A stretch of 64,000 bases of DNA from JBGANR01 sp044222225 (GCA_044222225.1 JBGANR010000004.1:124001-188000), one strand, 5' to 3'; numbered from the stretch's first letter, positions 32,076-40,703 are shown. A program made the numbers and translations. The notes: generated by a model not told the origin, from the letters alone.

Positions 32076-33020
32076 TCAGCGCCCGTCGGCGAGCCCCATC
32101 CGATCGGACGCCGCTGTGCGGGAGTACTCGGTCGGTGAGCATCCCGCCACCCGGGTGAACGCGGTCGTGAACGCGGTCGCGGACTGGTAGCCGAGGCGAT
32201 GCGCAAGCCGAGCGACCGCCGGACGTTCCGTCCGCAGCAACTCCTTGGCCACAGCCACCCGCCATTCCAGCAGGTACTGCATCGGAGGCAGCCCCACGGT
32301 ACGGCTGAATCGGTGAGCGAACACCGCGCGAGACACCGAGGAGACGCGAGCGAGATGTTCGACGGTCCAGCCTCGCGCGACGTCGCGGTGCAGTTCACGC
32401 AGCGCGGGAGCGAGCACAGGGTCCGCCAACCCGGCCAACAAGCCTGTGTTCCGGTCGCCCCACTCCGGTGTGGCCGAGGCCGTCACGGCTTCGATCAACA
32501 GCACTTCGACGAGGCGTCTGAGAATCATGTCGCGGCTCGGGCCATCGACGTCCGCTTCCTCGGCGATGAGTTCGACGATCCGCCGCAATACGGATGCACC
32601 CGGTTGCCCACCCCGCACCAGGATCACCTGCGGAAGCAGAGCGACCAACAGCGCAGCGCTGGCCGGGTCGAACCGGAAGTAGCCGCCGAGCATGCGCATG
32701 GTGACCGGCTCCGATGCGCAGCCGTGATGGGTATCGCGGGAGTGATCGAGGGGAATGAAGACCGGGGCGACGTCGGAGCTACCGCTCAGTGTGAACGCCG
32801 GCGTCTGCGGCAGCATCAGGAAGTCGCCGCGGCGGAGGTCGATGGGATCGATCCCATCGACCTCCAGTACGCACGAGCCCTCCAGTATCAAGCAGAACGC
32901 CGGATCGCCGTAGCGCGGCTTGCGAATGCTCCACCTCCCACCGCCGGTGATGATCTTGGCGAGCACCGCCTCGGGGCGCAGGAGAGACATCAGTTCCTCA
33001 AGCGGTTCCGCGTCACCCAT
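32076..33020 (-). CDS. AraC-family transcriptional regulator (cupin-type sensor)
   Basis: 314-residue activator with an N-terminal cupin_6-type domain (about 20-190) and a C-terminal double helix-turn-helix (about 215-305: MEHLARVSSVSRAVFAHRFSRTVGLPPMQYLLEWRV-type, then LAHRLGYQSATAFTTAFTRVAGCSPTEYSR). The ATG at 33018-33020 was chosen for length and spacing; a GTG-type extension reaches 33047. It is followed on the same strand, 93 nt upstream, by an SDR gene, a common regulator-target pair. Base composition is less GC-biased than in neighbouring operons. Confidence 0.85.
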   Translation of the reverse strand: MGDAEPLEELMSLLRPEAVLAKIITGGGRWSIRKPRYGDPAFCLILEGSCVLEVDGIDPIDLRRGDFLMLPQTPAFTLSGSSDVAPVFIPLDHSRDTHHGCASEPVTMRMLGGYFRFDPASAALLVALLPQVILVRGGQPGASVLRRIVELIAEEADVDGPSRDMILRRLVEVLLIEAVTASATPEWGDRNTGLLAGLADPVLAPALRELHRDVARGWTVEHLARVSSVSRAVFAHRFSRTVGLPPMQYLLEWRVAVAKELLRTERPAVARLAHRLGYQSATAFTTAFTRVAGCSPTEYSRTAASDRMGLADGR

Positions 33021-33113
33021 GCCGCAGACGGTAGCCTTGCGGTGCATCGGACGCGGGGTATCCGGCGGGCCCGATCCTGTCGAGCGCTGATCCGAAAAGC
33101 CCGGCAGGTCTAT

Positions 33114-33857
33114 TCAGATCGCTTCGGCCAATGCCACGGCGTCGGGACCCGCGGGAAATCTGAGCCGCTCAGACGTGTCGGTCGCGGCCCGGTATACGAC
33201 GTCGGCGACATCACCGGGGGTGGTGACCGCGCCGGGCCGGCTGAAAGCATTCAGAATCGGCGTCGCGAACGGCAGGTAGTCCTCGGGGATCAGCCCCGAC
33301 ATACGATCGGCACCGTTTCTGGTGAACGCCGTCGACGGTCCGTACCCCGGTTCCACGAGCTTCACCCGCACTCCGAAGAAGCCCAGTTCCAGTGCCAGAG
33401 ACCCCGAGAACCCCTCGATCGCGGCCTTGCTCGCGGTGTATACAGCGGCAAGTGGCATGTCTGCCAACGTGACACTGGAGGTGACGTTGATGATCACTCC
33501 GGCGCGGCGCGATCGCATCTGCGGTACCACCGCCTGCACCATCGCCATGACGCCGAACGTATTGGTATCGAACAGCTCTCGCGTGGTGTTCATCGGCGTC
33601 GCCTCGAACGCCCCGACCGCGCCGATGCCTGCGTTGTTGACCAGGACATCGATCGGCCCACTGGACGTGACCGCCGTTGCGATGCTGTCCGGGTCGGTCA
33701 CGTCCAATCGGAGGATCGTCAGTCGGTCCGAGTGCGGCAGCAACTCGGGACGGGGCGTCCGCATGGTCGCTACGACGTCCCAGCCCTCGTCGAGAAACCG
33801 CTGGGCCGTCGCGAGGCCATAGCCGGAGGAGCAACCTGTGATGAGCACTTTTGTCAT
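33114..33857 (-). CDS. SDR oxidoreductase
   Basis: 247-residue classical SDR: TGCSSGYG at 7-14, VNNAGIG at about 73-79, Ser127-type serine in NVTSSV, Tyr141 and Lys145 in YTASK, then VEPGYGPSTAF. It resembles the SDRs that commonly sit beside AraC regulators and act on varied carbonyls; substrate unknown. It starts just before the rearrangement scar at 34.0 kb. Codon use, with more A/T third positions than its neighbours, suggests a separate origin together with the AraC gene. Confidence 0.82.
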   Translation of the reverse strand: MTKVLITGCSSGYGLATAQRFLDEGWDVVATMRTPRPELLPHSDRLTILRLDVTDPDSIATAVTSSGPIDVLVNNAGIGAVGAFEATPMNTTRELFDTNTFGVMAMVQAVVPQMRSRRAGVIINVTSSVTLADMPLAAVYTASKAAIEGFSGSLALELGFFGVRVKLVEPGYGPSTAFTRNGADRMSGLIPEDYLPFATPILNAFSRPGAVTTPGDVADVVYRAATDTSERLRFPAGPDAVALAEAI

Positions 33858-34010
33858 GACAGAAAACTATTCAGCGCCGATATCCTGAACAACGCTCTGC
33901 CGTCCGGGATTGCTCTGCGATCGTCTTGACACCGTGCTGACCGGCTCGATCCTGGCCGTGCCCGGAGCTCGCGCTTGTCTGCCGACGGCGATGCCGTTCA
34001 CGTCCTCGGG

Positions 34011-34091
34011 GTCAGGTGAGTGCGATGTACTTCGTTTCGAGGTGTTCCTCGATGCCTTCGGAGCCGGCTTCGAGGCCGATTCCGGATTCTT
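34011..34091 (-). pseudogene. 3'-end fragment of a gabD-like aldehyde dehydrogenase
   Basis: 81 nt almost identical (three or four substitutions) to 35725-35805, the last codons of the intact aldehyde dehydrogenase including its stop. The reading frame is lost after about 26 codons where the match ends (GGATTCTTGACGG against GGATTCTTTGATG). It is a direct repeat of the intact gene's tail, 1.7 kb away. Confidence 0.8.
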
Positions 34092-34108
34092 GACGGTTCT
34101 CGGCGGGC

Positions 34109-34288
34109 GAGGGCAGCATCCGCATGTCGATCATGTGGGCGGGCCGGGAGAAGGCCGTGCGCAACATGGACGCCACGAGGCACGTCGAGATCGTCGACGC
34201 CATCGAGTCGGGCGACGTGGCCAAGGCCGCGAAGGCGGTCGCCGCACACATGGCCGCGGCGGCGGACACGCTGGTCGGGGTCTCGTAG
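34109..34288 (+). pseudogene. C-terminal fragment of a FadR-type regulator
   Basis: 59 codons ending TAG, reading EGSIRMSIMWAGREKAV, then RNMDATRHVEIVDAIESGD, and ending in HMAAAADTLVGVS. It matches the last 60 residues of the regulator at 31355-32023 over its whole length with about a dozen changes and no internal stop. There is no start, DNA-binding domain or promoter. It abuts the aldehyde-dehydrogenase fragment head to head, so this is a recombination or deletion junction rather than a gene. Confidence 0.82.
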
Positions 34289-34338
34289 TCGGCTCCGTTC
34301 GGCGGGCTTGGGACCGGTCGCTCGCCGAGGTGCTCTTC

Positions 34339-34398
34339 CGCGAATCTGCGAGTTGAGCTCCGCGAATCTGCGAATTCATGGTCGCGAATCTGCGAGTT
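34339..34398. repeat. Three 16-bp direct repeats, 22-bp period
   Basis: CGCGAATCTGCGAGTT at 34339-34354, a one-base variant at 34361-34376 and an exact copy at 34383-34398. Each begins 22 bp after the previous one, about two helical turns, and the last is 18 bp from the ATPase start. Probable operator array. Confidence 0.75.
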
Positions 34399-34416
34399 CA
34401 GTCCTAGGGTGGATGT

Positions 34417-35688
34417 ATGCCGGAACTGGTGAGCAGGCACGTCATCTCGACAGCCGTCGAGATGCTGCAGTATTTTCCCGGGATCGTCGTCGAGGGAGCC
34501 CGGCAGGTCGGCAAGAGCACGCTCGCCGGTGAGATCGCCGCACCGGACGCCATCTTGACGACGCTCGATGATGAGCAGATCCGAGATGCCGCGCGATCCG
34601 ACCCGGCCGGATTCGTTGTGCAGGGCGGCGAGCGGCAACTGGTGATCGACGAGATTCAGCGGATGCCAGAACTCACGCTTGCGGTGAAGGCGGCGATCGA
34701 CCGCGACCGGCGGCCGGGGCGGTTCATCCTGACCGGGTCGTCGAGCCTGCTCCGCGTCCGGGGTACGGCCGACAGCCTGGCGGGTCGCGTGGGCCGTCTG
34801 ACGATGTACGGACTGAGCCGAGGCGAGGTGCTTGGGACAAGAGACGATTTCGTCGCCGCGGTGACGAGTCGCCCCGCGGAACTGTCGGCCGTGACGTCGG
34901 CGATGACGAGAGAGGACTATGCGCAGATGCTCGCCGTCGGCGCCTATCCGGAGGTGCGAGAGGCGCCGGAACGGATTCGGTCGACGTGGATCGACAGCTA
35001 TCTCCAAGGTGTGATCGGACGCGACATGTCGCAACTGCGCAAGGAGGTTCGGCCGGCAAGGGCGACCGCGGTGCTTCGGGCGCTGGCCGGCCGTCAATCG
35101 GCTGAACTCGTCAAGGCGAAACTCGCGGAGGAGACCGCGGTGCCGCCGAGCACGATCACCGGCTACATCGATCTGCTTCATGACGTCGGACTCGTGACGA
35201 GTATTCCGCCCTGGACGGCCAACCTCACCAAGCGGGAGGTCGGGCGTCCGAAGACGTTGGTCATCGATTCGGCTCTGGCGATGCGGCTGGCGCGACTCAC
35301 CTCGGCGCAACTGGGCAGATTCGAGTACGGCGAGGCGTTCGGGGCGATGCTCGAGGCGTTCGTCGCCGCCGAGTTGCTTCGACAGCGCACGTGGTCGGAC
35401 GCTCGGTTCGATGTCTTCCACTATCGGGATCGCGACGGTGACGAGGTCAATATCGTCCTCGAACTCGATGACGGTTCGGTCGTGGGAATAGAGGTGAAGT
35501 CGTCCGCATCCTTCTCGGCGGCGCAATTCAAAGGGCTCTCCCGAATGCGAGATCGGCTCGGTCATCGCTTTGTCGCCGGCGTGGTGCTGAATAGTGGTGC
35601 CGGTGGATACCGTTATGCGGACCGTCTCTATGGCGCCCCGGTTTCCGCTCTCTGGTCGTTCGGTGACGACTTCGATCGGAAGACTTGA
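34417..35688 (+). CDS. AAA ATPase with DUF4143 domain
   Basis: 423-residue ATPase of the AAA_14/DUF4143 group. Walker A GARQVGKST (27-35), Walker B LVIDEIQ (75-81) and a sensor TGSSS near 107 are intact. The C-terminal DUF4143 region has DGDEVNIVLELDDGSVVGIEVKSS-like acidic and lysine residues resembling a PD-(D/E)XK nuclease core. Cellular role unknown; such genes are frequent in accessory regions. It lies between the two copies of the aldehyde-dehydrogenase tail, next to the gene fragments, and its codon use is less GC-biased, so recent acquisition is likely. Confidence 0.87.
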   Translation: MPELVSRHVISTAVEMLQYFPGIVVEGARQVGKSTLAGEIAAPDAILTTLDDEQIRDAARSDPAGFVVQGGERQLVIDEIQRMPELTLAVKAAIDRDRRPGRFILTGSSSLLRVRGTADSLAGRVGRLTMYGLSRGEVLGTRDDFVAAVTSRPAELSAVTSAMTREDYAQMLAVGAYPEVREAPERIRSTWIDSYLQGVIGRDMSQLRKEVRPARATAVLRALAGRQSAELVKAKLAEETAVPPSTITGYIDLLHDVGLVTSIPPWTANLTKREVGRPKTLVIDSALAMRLARLTSAQLGRFEYGEAFGAMLEAFVAAELLRQRTWSDARFDVFHYRDRDGDEVNIVLELDDGSVVGIEVKSSASFSAAQFKGLSRMRDRLGHRFVAGVVLNSGAGGYRYADRLYGAPVSALWSFGDDFDRKT

Positions 35689-35725
35689 GGGTCCGGTGTC
35701 ATCCTCCGGTTCATTTTCCTCTGTG

Positions 35726-37180
35726 TCAGGTGAGTGCGATGTACTTCGTTTCGAGGTATTCCTCGATGCCTTCGGAGCCGGCTTCGCGGCCGATCCCGGA
35801 TTCTTTGATGCCGCCGAAGGGTGCGGCGACGTCGGAGATGACGCCGCGGTTGACGCCGACCATGCCGGCTTCGACGGCCTCGGCGACGCGTAGCGCGCGG
35901 TCGAGGTTTTGGGTGTAGACGTAGGCGGCGAGCCCGAACTCGGTGTTGTTCGCGGCGGCGACGCCTTCTTCTTCACCGTCGAAGACGGAGATGGCGGCGA
36001 CGGGGCCGAAGACCTCTTCGGTGAGGATGCGGGCGTCGGGGGTGATCCCGGACAGCACGGTGGGCTGGTAGAAGTAGCCGGGCCGGTCGGCGGGTCCGCC
36101 GCCGGTGGTCGCGACGGCGCCCTTGGCGACGGCGTCGGCGACGAGTTCATGCACGGCGTCTTGCTGGGCTTGGTTGATCAGCGGTCCGACGTCGACGCCC
36201 TCGTCGATGCCCGGTCCCTGTTTGAGGGCGGCCATCCGGGCGGTGAGTTTGGCGGTGAACTCTGCGGCGACGGCGGTGTCGACGTGGATGCGGTTGGCTG
36301 AGGTGCAGGCTTCGCCGCCGTTGCGCATTTTCGCGGCCATGGCGCCCTCGACGGCGGCGTCGAGATCGGCGTCGTCGAACACGACGAACGGGGCGTTGCC
36401 GCCGAGTTCCATCGAGCTGCGCAGCACCTTGTCGGCGGCCTGCTTCATGAGGATCTTGCCGACGCCGGTGGAACCGGTGAAGGTGATCTTGCGCAGGCGG
36501 TCGTCGGCGAGCAGCGGCGCCGACAGCGCGGACGACTTGCGGGTCGGGACGGTGGACAGGACGCCGTCGGGTAGGCCGGCGTCGATGAACACCTGGTGCA
36601 GGGCGAGCATCGTCAACGGTGTTTCGGCGGCGGGTTTGACGATGACGGTGCAGCCGGCGGCCAGCGCCGGGCCGACCTTGCGGGTGCCCATCGCCAGCGG
36701 GAAGTTCCACGGCGTGATCGCCAGCGTCGGGCCGACGGGCTGCTTGGTGACCAGGATCCGGCCCAGCCCTTGCGGGGAGTGGGTGTAGCGGCCGTTGATG
36801 CGGACGGCTTCTTCGGAGAACCAGCGCAGGAACTCGCCGCCGTAGTTGACTTCGCCCTGGGACTCGGCGAGGGGTTTGCCCATCTCCAGGGTCATCAGTG
36901 TGGCGAATGCGTCGCGGCGTTCGATGACGAGTTCCCAGGCGCGGCGCAGGATGTCGGCGCGGGTGCGCGCCGGGGTCGCGGCCCACGACTTCTGGGCGTC
37001 GGCGGCGGCGGTGAGGGCGGCGAGGCCGTCCTCGGGGGTGGCGTCGGCGACGGTGGTCAGAATGCTGCCGTCGGCGGGGTTGTGGACGTTGAAGCGGTTC
37101 CCGGAGGACGATTCGCGCTGGGTGTTGCCGATGAACAGTCCGGTCGGGGTGGTGGCGAGGAGTTCGGTGATATCGACCAT
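35726..37180 (-). CDS. gabD: Succinate-semialdehyde dehydrogenase (GabD family)
   Basis: 484-residue NAD(P)-dependent aldehyde dehydrogenase, oxidising succinate semialdehyde to succinate or a related semialdehyde. PWNFPLAM (157-164), FTGSTGVG (234-241), general base Glu258 (MELGGNAP) and nucleophile Cys292 (GGEACTSANR) are intact, and the tail GGIKESGIGREAGSEGIEEYLETKY is typical. The start is ATG 37178-37180 with CAGGAACAGAAC upstream; a longer in-frame extension has no such signal. A perfect hairpin at 37238-37267 separates it from the inositol operon. Its 3' end is duplicated at 34011-34091. Confidence 0.87.
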   Translation of the reverse strand: MVDITELLATTPTGLFIGNTQRESSSGNRFNVHNPADGSILTTVADATPEDGLAALTAAADAQKSWAATPARTRADILRRAWELVIERRDAFATLMTLEMGKPLAESQGEVNYGGEFLRWFSEEAVRINGRYTHSPQGLGRILVTKQPVGPTLAITPWNFPLAMGTRKVGPALAAGCTVIVKPAAETPLTMLALHQVFIDAGLPDGVLSTVPTRKSSALSAPLLADDRLRKITFTGSTGVGKILMKQAADKVLRSSMELGGNAPFVVFDDADLDAAVEGAMAAKMRNGGEACTSANRIHVDTAVAAEFTAKLTARMAALKQGPGIDEGVDVGPLINQAQQDAVHELVADAVAKGAVATTGGGPADRPGYFYQPTVLSGITPDARILTEEVFGPVAAISVFDGEEEGVAAANNTEFGLAAYVYTQNLDRALRVAEAVEAGMVGVNRGVISDVAAPFGGIKESGIGREAGSEGIEEYLETKYIALT

Positions 37181-37237
37181 GTTCTGTTCCTGATCTCTGA
37201 TGTCACGGGCGGATGGTTCACCGGCAGGGTGGAACAC

Positions 37238-37267
37238 GGTGCCCGGGACGTCGTTGTCCCGGGCACC
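37238..37267 (-). terminator. Hairpin terminator after the stress-protein genes
   Basis: Perfect 12-bp stem (GGTGCCCGGGAC / GTCCCGGGCACC) with a 6-nt loop, beginning 8 nt past the stop of the universal stress protein gene in the direction of transcription. Likely end of the iolB-to-stress-protein operon. Confidence 0.72.
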
Positions 37268-37275
37268 GCGGTCAC

Positions 37276-37713
37276 TCAGCCGGTGACGCGGACCAAGCCG
37301 CTGGGCAGACCGCCGGTTCCCTCTTCTTCTGGCAGCTTGACCGCCAGCACCGGGACCGGGCTGTTGAGCAGCAGCCGCTGGCTGAGGCTGCCGAGGATCA
37401 CCTTGCCGACGGGCGACCGGCGCTTGACGCCGATGACCAGGCGCGTCGCGTTCCGCTTGGTGATCTCGTTGAGGACGGCGTCCACGGGGTCGCTGTCGAC
37501 CTCGTTCTCGGCGAGTTCCCGCTTCTTGCCTCGGCCTTTGAGGTTGACGACGGCGACGGTGACACCGTCGGCGTCGATATCGGCGGCGTCGAGTTTCTTG
37601 GCGCCGAGGTTCACGGCGACGAGATCGGTGCCGAGGTGCTTGGCTTCGGCGACGGCCTCGGTGAGGGCATGGCTGCCCTCGGGGCTGTAGGTGACGGCGA
37701 CGATGACGGTCAT
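37276..37713 (-). CDS. Universal stress protein domain protein (1)
   Basis: 145-residue single UspA-domain protein. MTVIVAVTYSPEGSHAL at the start and RLVIGVKRRSPVGKVILGSLSQRLLLNSPVPVLAVK near the C-terminus match the ATP-binding Usp signature (G-x2-G-x9-G-S/T) in a relaxed form. The ATG at 37711-37713 has GAGGAGACCACC upstream; the longer frame overlaps the next gene. It is the last gene of the minus-strand inositol operon; linkage of stress proteins to sugar operons is known in actinobacteria. Molecular role unknown. Confidence 0.82.
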   Translation of the reverse strand: MTVIVAVTYSPEGSHALTEAVAEAKHLGTDLVAVNLGAKKLDAADIDADGVTVAVVNLKGRGKKRELAENEVDSDPVDAVLNEITKRNATRLVIGVKRRSPVGKVILGSLSQRLLLNSPVPVLAVKLPEEEGTGGLPSGLVRVTG

Positions 37714-37766
37714 GGTGGTCTCCTCAGTGGTGGTGGAACGGGTGGGTCCGGCTGAGATCGGGTCTG

Positions 37767-38225
37767 TCACAGCCGGGAGTCGTCCGTCGTGCGCACGATG
37801 ACGATGTCGCACGGGACGCGGACGACGAGGTCGCTCGGCACGGAGCCGAGGATTCGCCGCGACCAGCGATTGAGCCCGCGGCTGCCGACGACGAGCAGCG
37901 AGTTGCGGTCGACGATGCGCAGCAGCGCTTCGACGGCGTCGTCCTTGACGAGCTCGCCCGTCGTGTCCGGTGCGATCGCGCGGGCGCGTTCGACGGAACG
38001 ATCGAGCGCGCCCTTCGCCGTCTTCTTGGCGGTCACCCGGTGCTTGCCGTCTTCGCCGTCGACGCCCGTCGAGACGAGCGCCTGCTCGCTGGGCGAGACC
38101 GGGTGATACGCGCAGACGACGATGAGCCGGACACCGTTCGCCCGGGCGGCTTCGGCGGCGGCGTCGACGGCGCGCAACGCCGTCGGCGAACCGTCGCTGC
38201 CGACGACCACCGAGTCGTATCTCAT
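37767..38225 (-). CDS. Universal stress protein (2)
   Basis: 152-residue UspA-family protein with a better-preserved signature: VVVGSDGSPTALRAV at the N-terminus and VVGSRGLNRWSRRILGSVPSDLVVRVPCDIVIV near the C-terminus, which includes the ATP-binding G-x2-G-x9-G-S. The start is the ATG at 38223-38225, overlapping the upstream isomerase stop (ATGA), so its translation is coupled. It precedes the other universal stress gene by 53 nt. The two paralogs differ enough to have arisen well before this cluster. Confidence 0.85.
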   Translation of the reverse strand: MRYDSVVVGSDGSPTALRAVDAAAEAARANGVRLIVVCAYHPVSPSEQALVSTGVDGEDGKHRVTAKKTAKGALDRSVERARAIAPDTTGELVKDDAVEALLRIVDRNSLLVVGSRGLNRWSRRILGSVPSDLVVRVPCDIVIVRTTDDSRL

Positions 38226-39118
38226 CGGCCGTCGCCGGAGAGGTCGGCCGTCTGGTCCAATACCCGGCGGGCGCTCTCGGCCGCCCGGCGGAGCGCCTGT
38301 TCGACGGGTGCGGCCCGATGCTCCGCGGAGAGGATCTCGACGCCCCAAGGCCCGTTCCATCCCGCGGTGCGCAAGGCCGCGATCATGGCGGGCAGATCGA
38401 AGGAACCTTCGCCGCAGTAACGGCGCCGGTGGACGGTGTCCTCGAACAACGTCCCGACGATGTCGGGATCGGCGTCGTTGAGTTCCACGCCGATGATGCG
38501 GTGCTGCGGCACGGACGCGAGGTCGGCGGGCGGCGTCTGCGCACGGAAGATGTGCCAGGCGTCGATGACGACGCCGCCCGCGTCGTGGCCGGCGTCCTCG
38601 ACGAGAGCCAGACCGTCGTGCAGGGTCTTGATGTTCGACCAGGGGAAGAACTCGATCCCGAGGCGAGTGCCCGCGTTCTCGGCCTGAGCGGCGAGTTCGG
38701 CGAACTTCGCGGCCCACAGGCCGCGATCCCACGGCCGGTCGTCGCCGTCCGGGGTGACCTTGATCTGTCGCGCGCCGAGCGTCTCGGCCGCTTCGAGCAT
38801 CGCGCGCCGGATGCCGTCGGACTCCCGGCCCAAGGGACCGTCGTCCCACCAGTTCGGAATGCCCTCCAGTTCGAGGTGGACGATCCCGTTGTCGGCGAGC
38901 ATCGCCTTGATTCCGGACAGCCGGTAGTCGGCGACGGCCATCGGCAGGTCATCGGACAGCAGCCCGAAACCTCGGTAGCCGGCCGCGGCGGCGGCCTCGA
39001 TCCGTCGCCGCAGGGGCAGGGGACTGCGCAGGTCCGTGCGGTCGGACGCGGCGTCGCCCGCGCTGGACCAGCAGGTGGCGAGCAATTCGTCCGTGGCGGA
39101 CGGGCGTGTCTGCGGCAT
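38222..39118 (-). CDS. TIM-barrel sugar isomerase/epimerase (IolI/IolE-like family)
   Basis: 298-residue xylose-isomerase-like TIM barrel. Metal-ligand candidates follow the family order: GIEFFPWSN (about 153-161), VVIDAWHIFRAQ (about 182-193), IIGVELNDAD (about 211-220) and WGVEILSAEHRA (about 263-274). The start is ATG 39116-39118, just downstream (in transcription order) of a run of 25 G on the coding strand, with GAGAAAGTGAGAGC upstream. In an inositol context an epimerase or isomerase of inosose is plausible; substrate not determined. Confidence 0.8.
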   Translation of the reverse strand: MPQTRPSATDELLATCWSSAGDAASDRTDLRSPLPLRRRIEAAAAAGYRGFGLLSDDLPMAVADYRLSGIKAMLADNGIVHLELEGIPNWWDDGPLGRESDGIRRAMLEAAETLGARQIKVTPDGDDRPWDRGLWAAKFAELAAQAENAGTRLGIEFFPWSNIKTLHDGLALVEDAGHDAGGVVIDAWHIFRAQTPPADLASVPQHRIIGVELNDADPDIVGTLFEDTVHRRRYCGEGSFDLPAMIAALRTAGWNGPWGVEILSAEHRAAPVEQALRRAAESARRVLDQTADLSGDGR

Positions 39119-39152
39119 CGTGCTCTCACTTTCTCCGTCGATGGCCGTCTTG

Positions 39153-39177
39153 CCCCCCCCCCCCCCCCCCCCCCCCC
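39153..39177. repeat. Homopolymer run of 25 C (G on coding strand)
   Basis: 25 consecutive C at 39153-39177, in the 100-nt gap between the sugar transporter stop (39219) and the isomerase start (39118). On the transcribed strand it is G25, capable of slippage and G-quadruplex formation. Exact length may be uncertain because such runs are hard to sequence. Confidence 0.9.
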
Positions 39178-39218
39178 ACGACTCGACCACGGGTACTTCG
39201 CGTGGGTGCCGGTTCGGA

Positions 39219-40703
39219 CTAGTCCCGGTTGCGGTCGTAGAGGAAGCCGGCGAAGGGCACGCGGCGGGGGAGGGTCGTGAAGATGGATCCGTCGAGGATT
39301 CCTGCTTCCAGGGTTTCCAGGGATTTGCCGCGGGATTCGGGGACTTCGTGCCAGAGGAAGCCGAGCAGGATGACGCCGATGACGGCGAAGATGAAGAACA
39401 CCGACAGGCCCAGGTTCGTGACGAGGGTGGGCATGTACATGGTCTGGATGCCGTTGACGGTCCAGCCGAAGAACACCGAGATGCCGATGGCCATGCCGCG
39501 GATGGACAGGGGGAAGATCTCGGCGAGCCAGACCCAGACGGCGACGTTGAGGAACGACTGCATCGAGAGCACGAAGAAGAACACGAGCACGGCGATGACG
39601 TACGGGCGTGCGCTGTTGCTTTCGGGGATCAACAGGCCTGCGGTGCCGGTGAGGCAGTGGAAGAAGGTGGTCAGGGCCAGGCCGGTGAAGAAGGTGGTGC
39701 GGCGGTCGATGCGGTCCATGTTGCGCAGCGCGAAGAGGCCGCCGAGCACGGAGGCGGCGCCGAAGGCGGTGTTGGCGACCAGCGATGCGGTCGAGCTGAA
39801 CCCGGATTCTTCCAGTACGCGCGGCCCGAAGTACATGATCGCGTTGATGCCGGTGAACTGCTGGGTGCAGGCGACGCCGATGCCGACGATGACGATGCGG
39901 CGCAGCCATTTGTTGCCCAGGATGTCTTTGAAGCCGAGTTTCTCGCCGTCGTTGTCTTCTTCGGCGGCGATCGCTTCGACCTGGGCGAGTTCGGCCAGGG
40001 CGCGGTCGTCGGAGCGCACGGTCTTGAGGATCACCAGGGCTTCGGCGTGGCGGCCTTTTTCGATGAGCCAGCGCGGGGATTCGGGCATGCGGAGCATGCC
40101 GACGAACAGGGCGATGGCCGGCAGGGCGCAGATGGCGAACATCCACCGCCACAAGCCTTCGACTTCACCGAGGGTGACCTTGAGGACGGCGTTCACGACG
40201 AACGCCGCGAACTGGCCGACGACGATGGCGAGTTCGTTGCGGCCGGTGATGGAGCCGCGGATCTCGAACGGGGCGAGTTCGGCGAGGTAGACCGGGACGA
40301 CGGTGGAGGCGCCGCCGACGGCCAGGCCCAGCACGATCCGGCCGAGGGTGACGATCTCGAAGCCGTTGGCGAAGCAGACCACGAGGACGCCGAGGAAGAA
40401 CATGATCGACAGGACCTGGATGGTCTTCTTGCGGCCGATCGCATCGGACATCCGGCCGCCGATGAACGCACCGACGGCGGCGGCGAACGGTAGCGAGGCG
40501 ATGACGAAGCCCGTTTCCAGGTCGTTGAGACCCAGTTCGGTGGCCATCTGGTGCTCGGCGCCGCCAGACACGCCGGTGTCGTAGCCGAACAGCAGGCCGC
40601 CCAGACACGCGACGATCGAGATCAACCCGATCCGTTTGCTGTGCGGGCCTTTGGTCAGCGGTGGCAGCTGGGCTTCGGCCGCCGAGGCGCCGTGCCCGCT
40701 CAT
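39219..40703 (-). CDS. iolT: MFS sugar/inositol:H+ symporter (sugar porter family)
   Basis: 494-residue sugar porter, about twelve membrane segments. Family motifs: GYDTGVSGGAEHQM after TM1, GGRMSDAIGRKKTI, the PESPRWL loop (about 210-216), QQFTGINAIMYF in TM7 and the C-terminal VPESRGKSLETLE (PESKG-type). QQxTGIN plus the inositol neighbourhood supports myo-inositol uptake (IolT-like). The ATG overlaps the stop of a short leader reading frame (40700-40735). The last 20 codons after VPESRG run to a stop near the C25 tract. Confidence 0.85.
   Translation of the reverse strand: MSGHGASAAEAQLPPLTKGPHSKRIGLISIVACLGGLLFGYDTGVSGGAEHQMATELGLNDLETGFVIASLPFAAAVGAFIGGRMSDAIGRKKTIQVLSIMFFLGVLVVCFANGFEIVTLGRIVLGLAVGGASTVVPVYLAELAPFEIRGSITGRNELAIVVGQFAAFVVNAVLKVTLGEVEGLWRWMFAICALPAIALFVGMLRMPESPRWLIEKGRHAEALVILKTVRSDDRALAELAQVEAIAAEEDNDGEKLGFKDILGNKWLRRIVIVGIGVACTQQFTGINAIMYFGPRVLEESGFSSTASLVANTAFGAASVLGGLFALRNMDRIDRRTTFFTGLALTTFFHCLTGTAGLLIPESNSARPYVIAVLVFFFVLSMQSFLNVAVWVWLAEIFPLSIRGMAIGISVFFGWTVNGIQTMYMPTLVTNLGLSVFFIFAVIGVILLGFLWHEVPESRGKSLETLEAGILDGSIFTTLPRRVPFAGFLYDRNRD

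Noticed and set aside
33858..34010. Small gene between the SDR and the gene fragments
   Set aside because: Frames in this 153-nt stretch have no ribosome binding site or recognisable translation.
34012..36150. A 712-codon open frame on the minus strand
   Set aside because: It crosses the gene fragments, the DUF4143 ATPase and part of gabD in the wrong frame; its composition is Pro/Ser/Arg-rich, typical of a GC-rich shadow, with no known domain.
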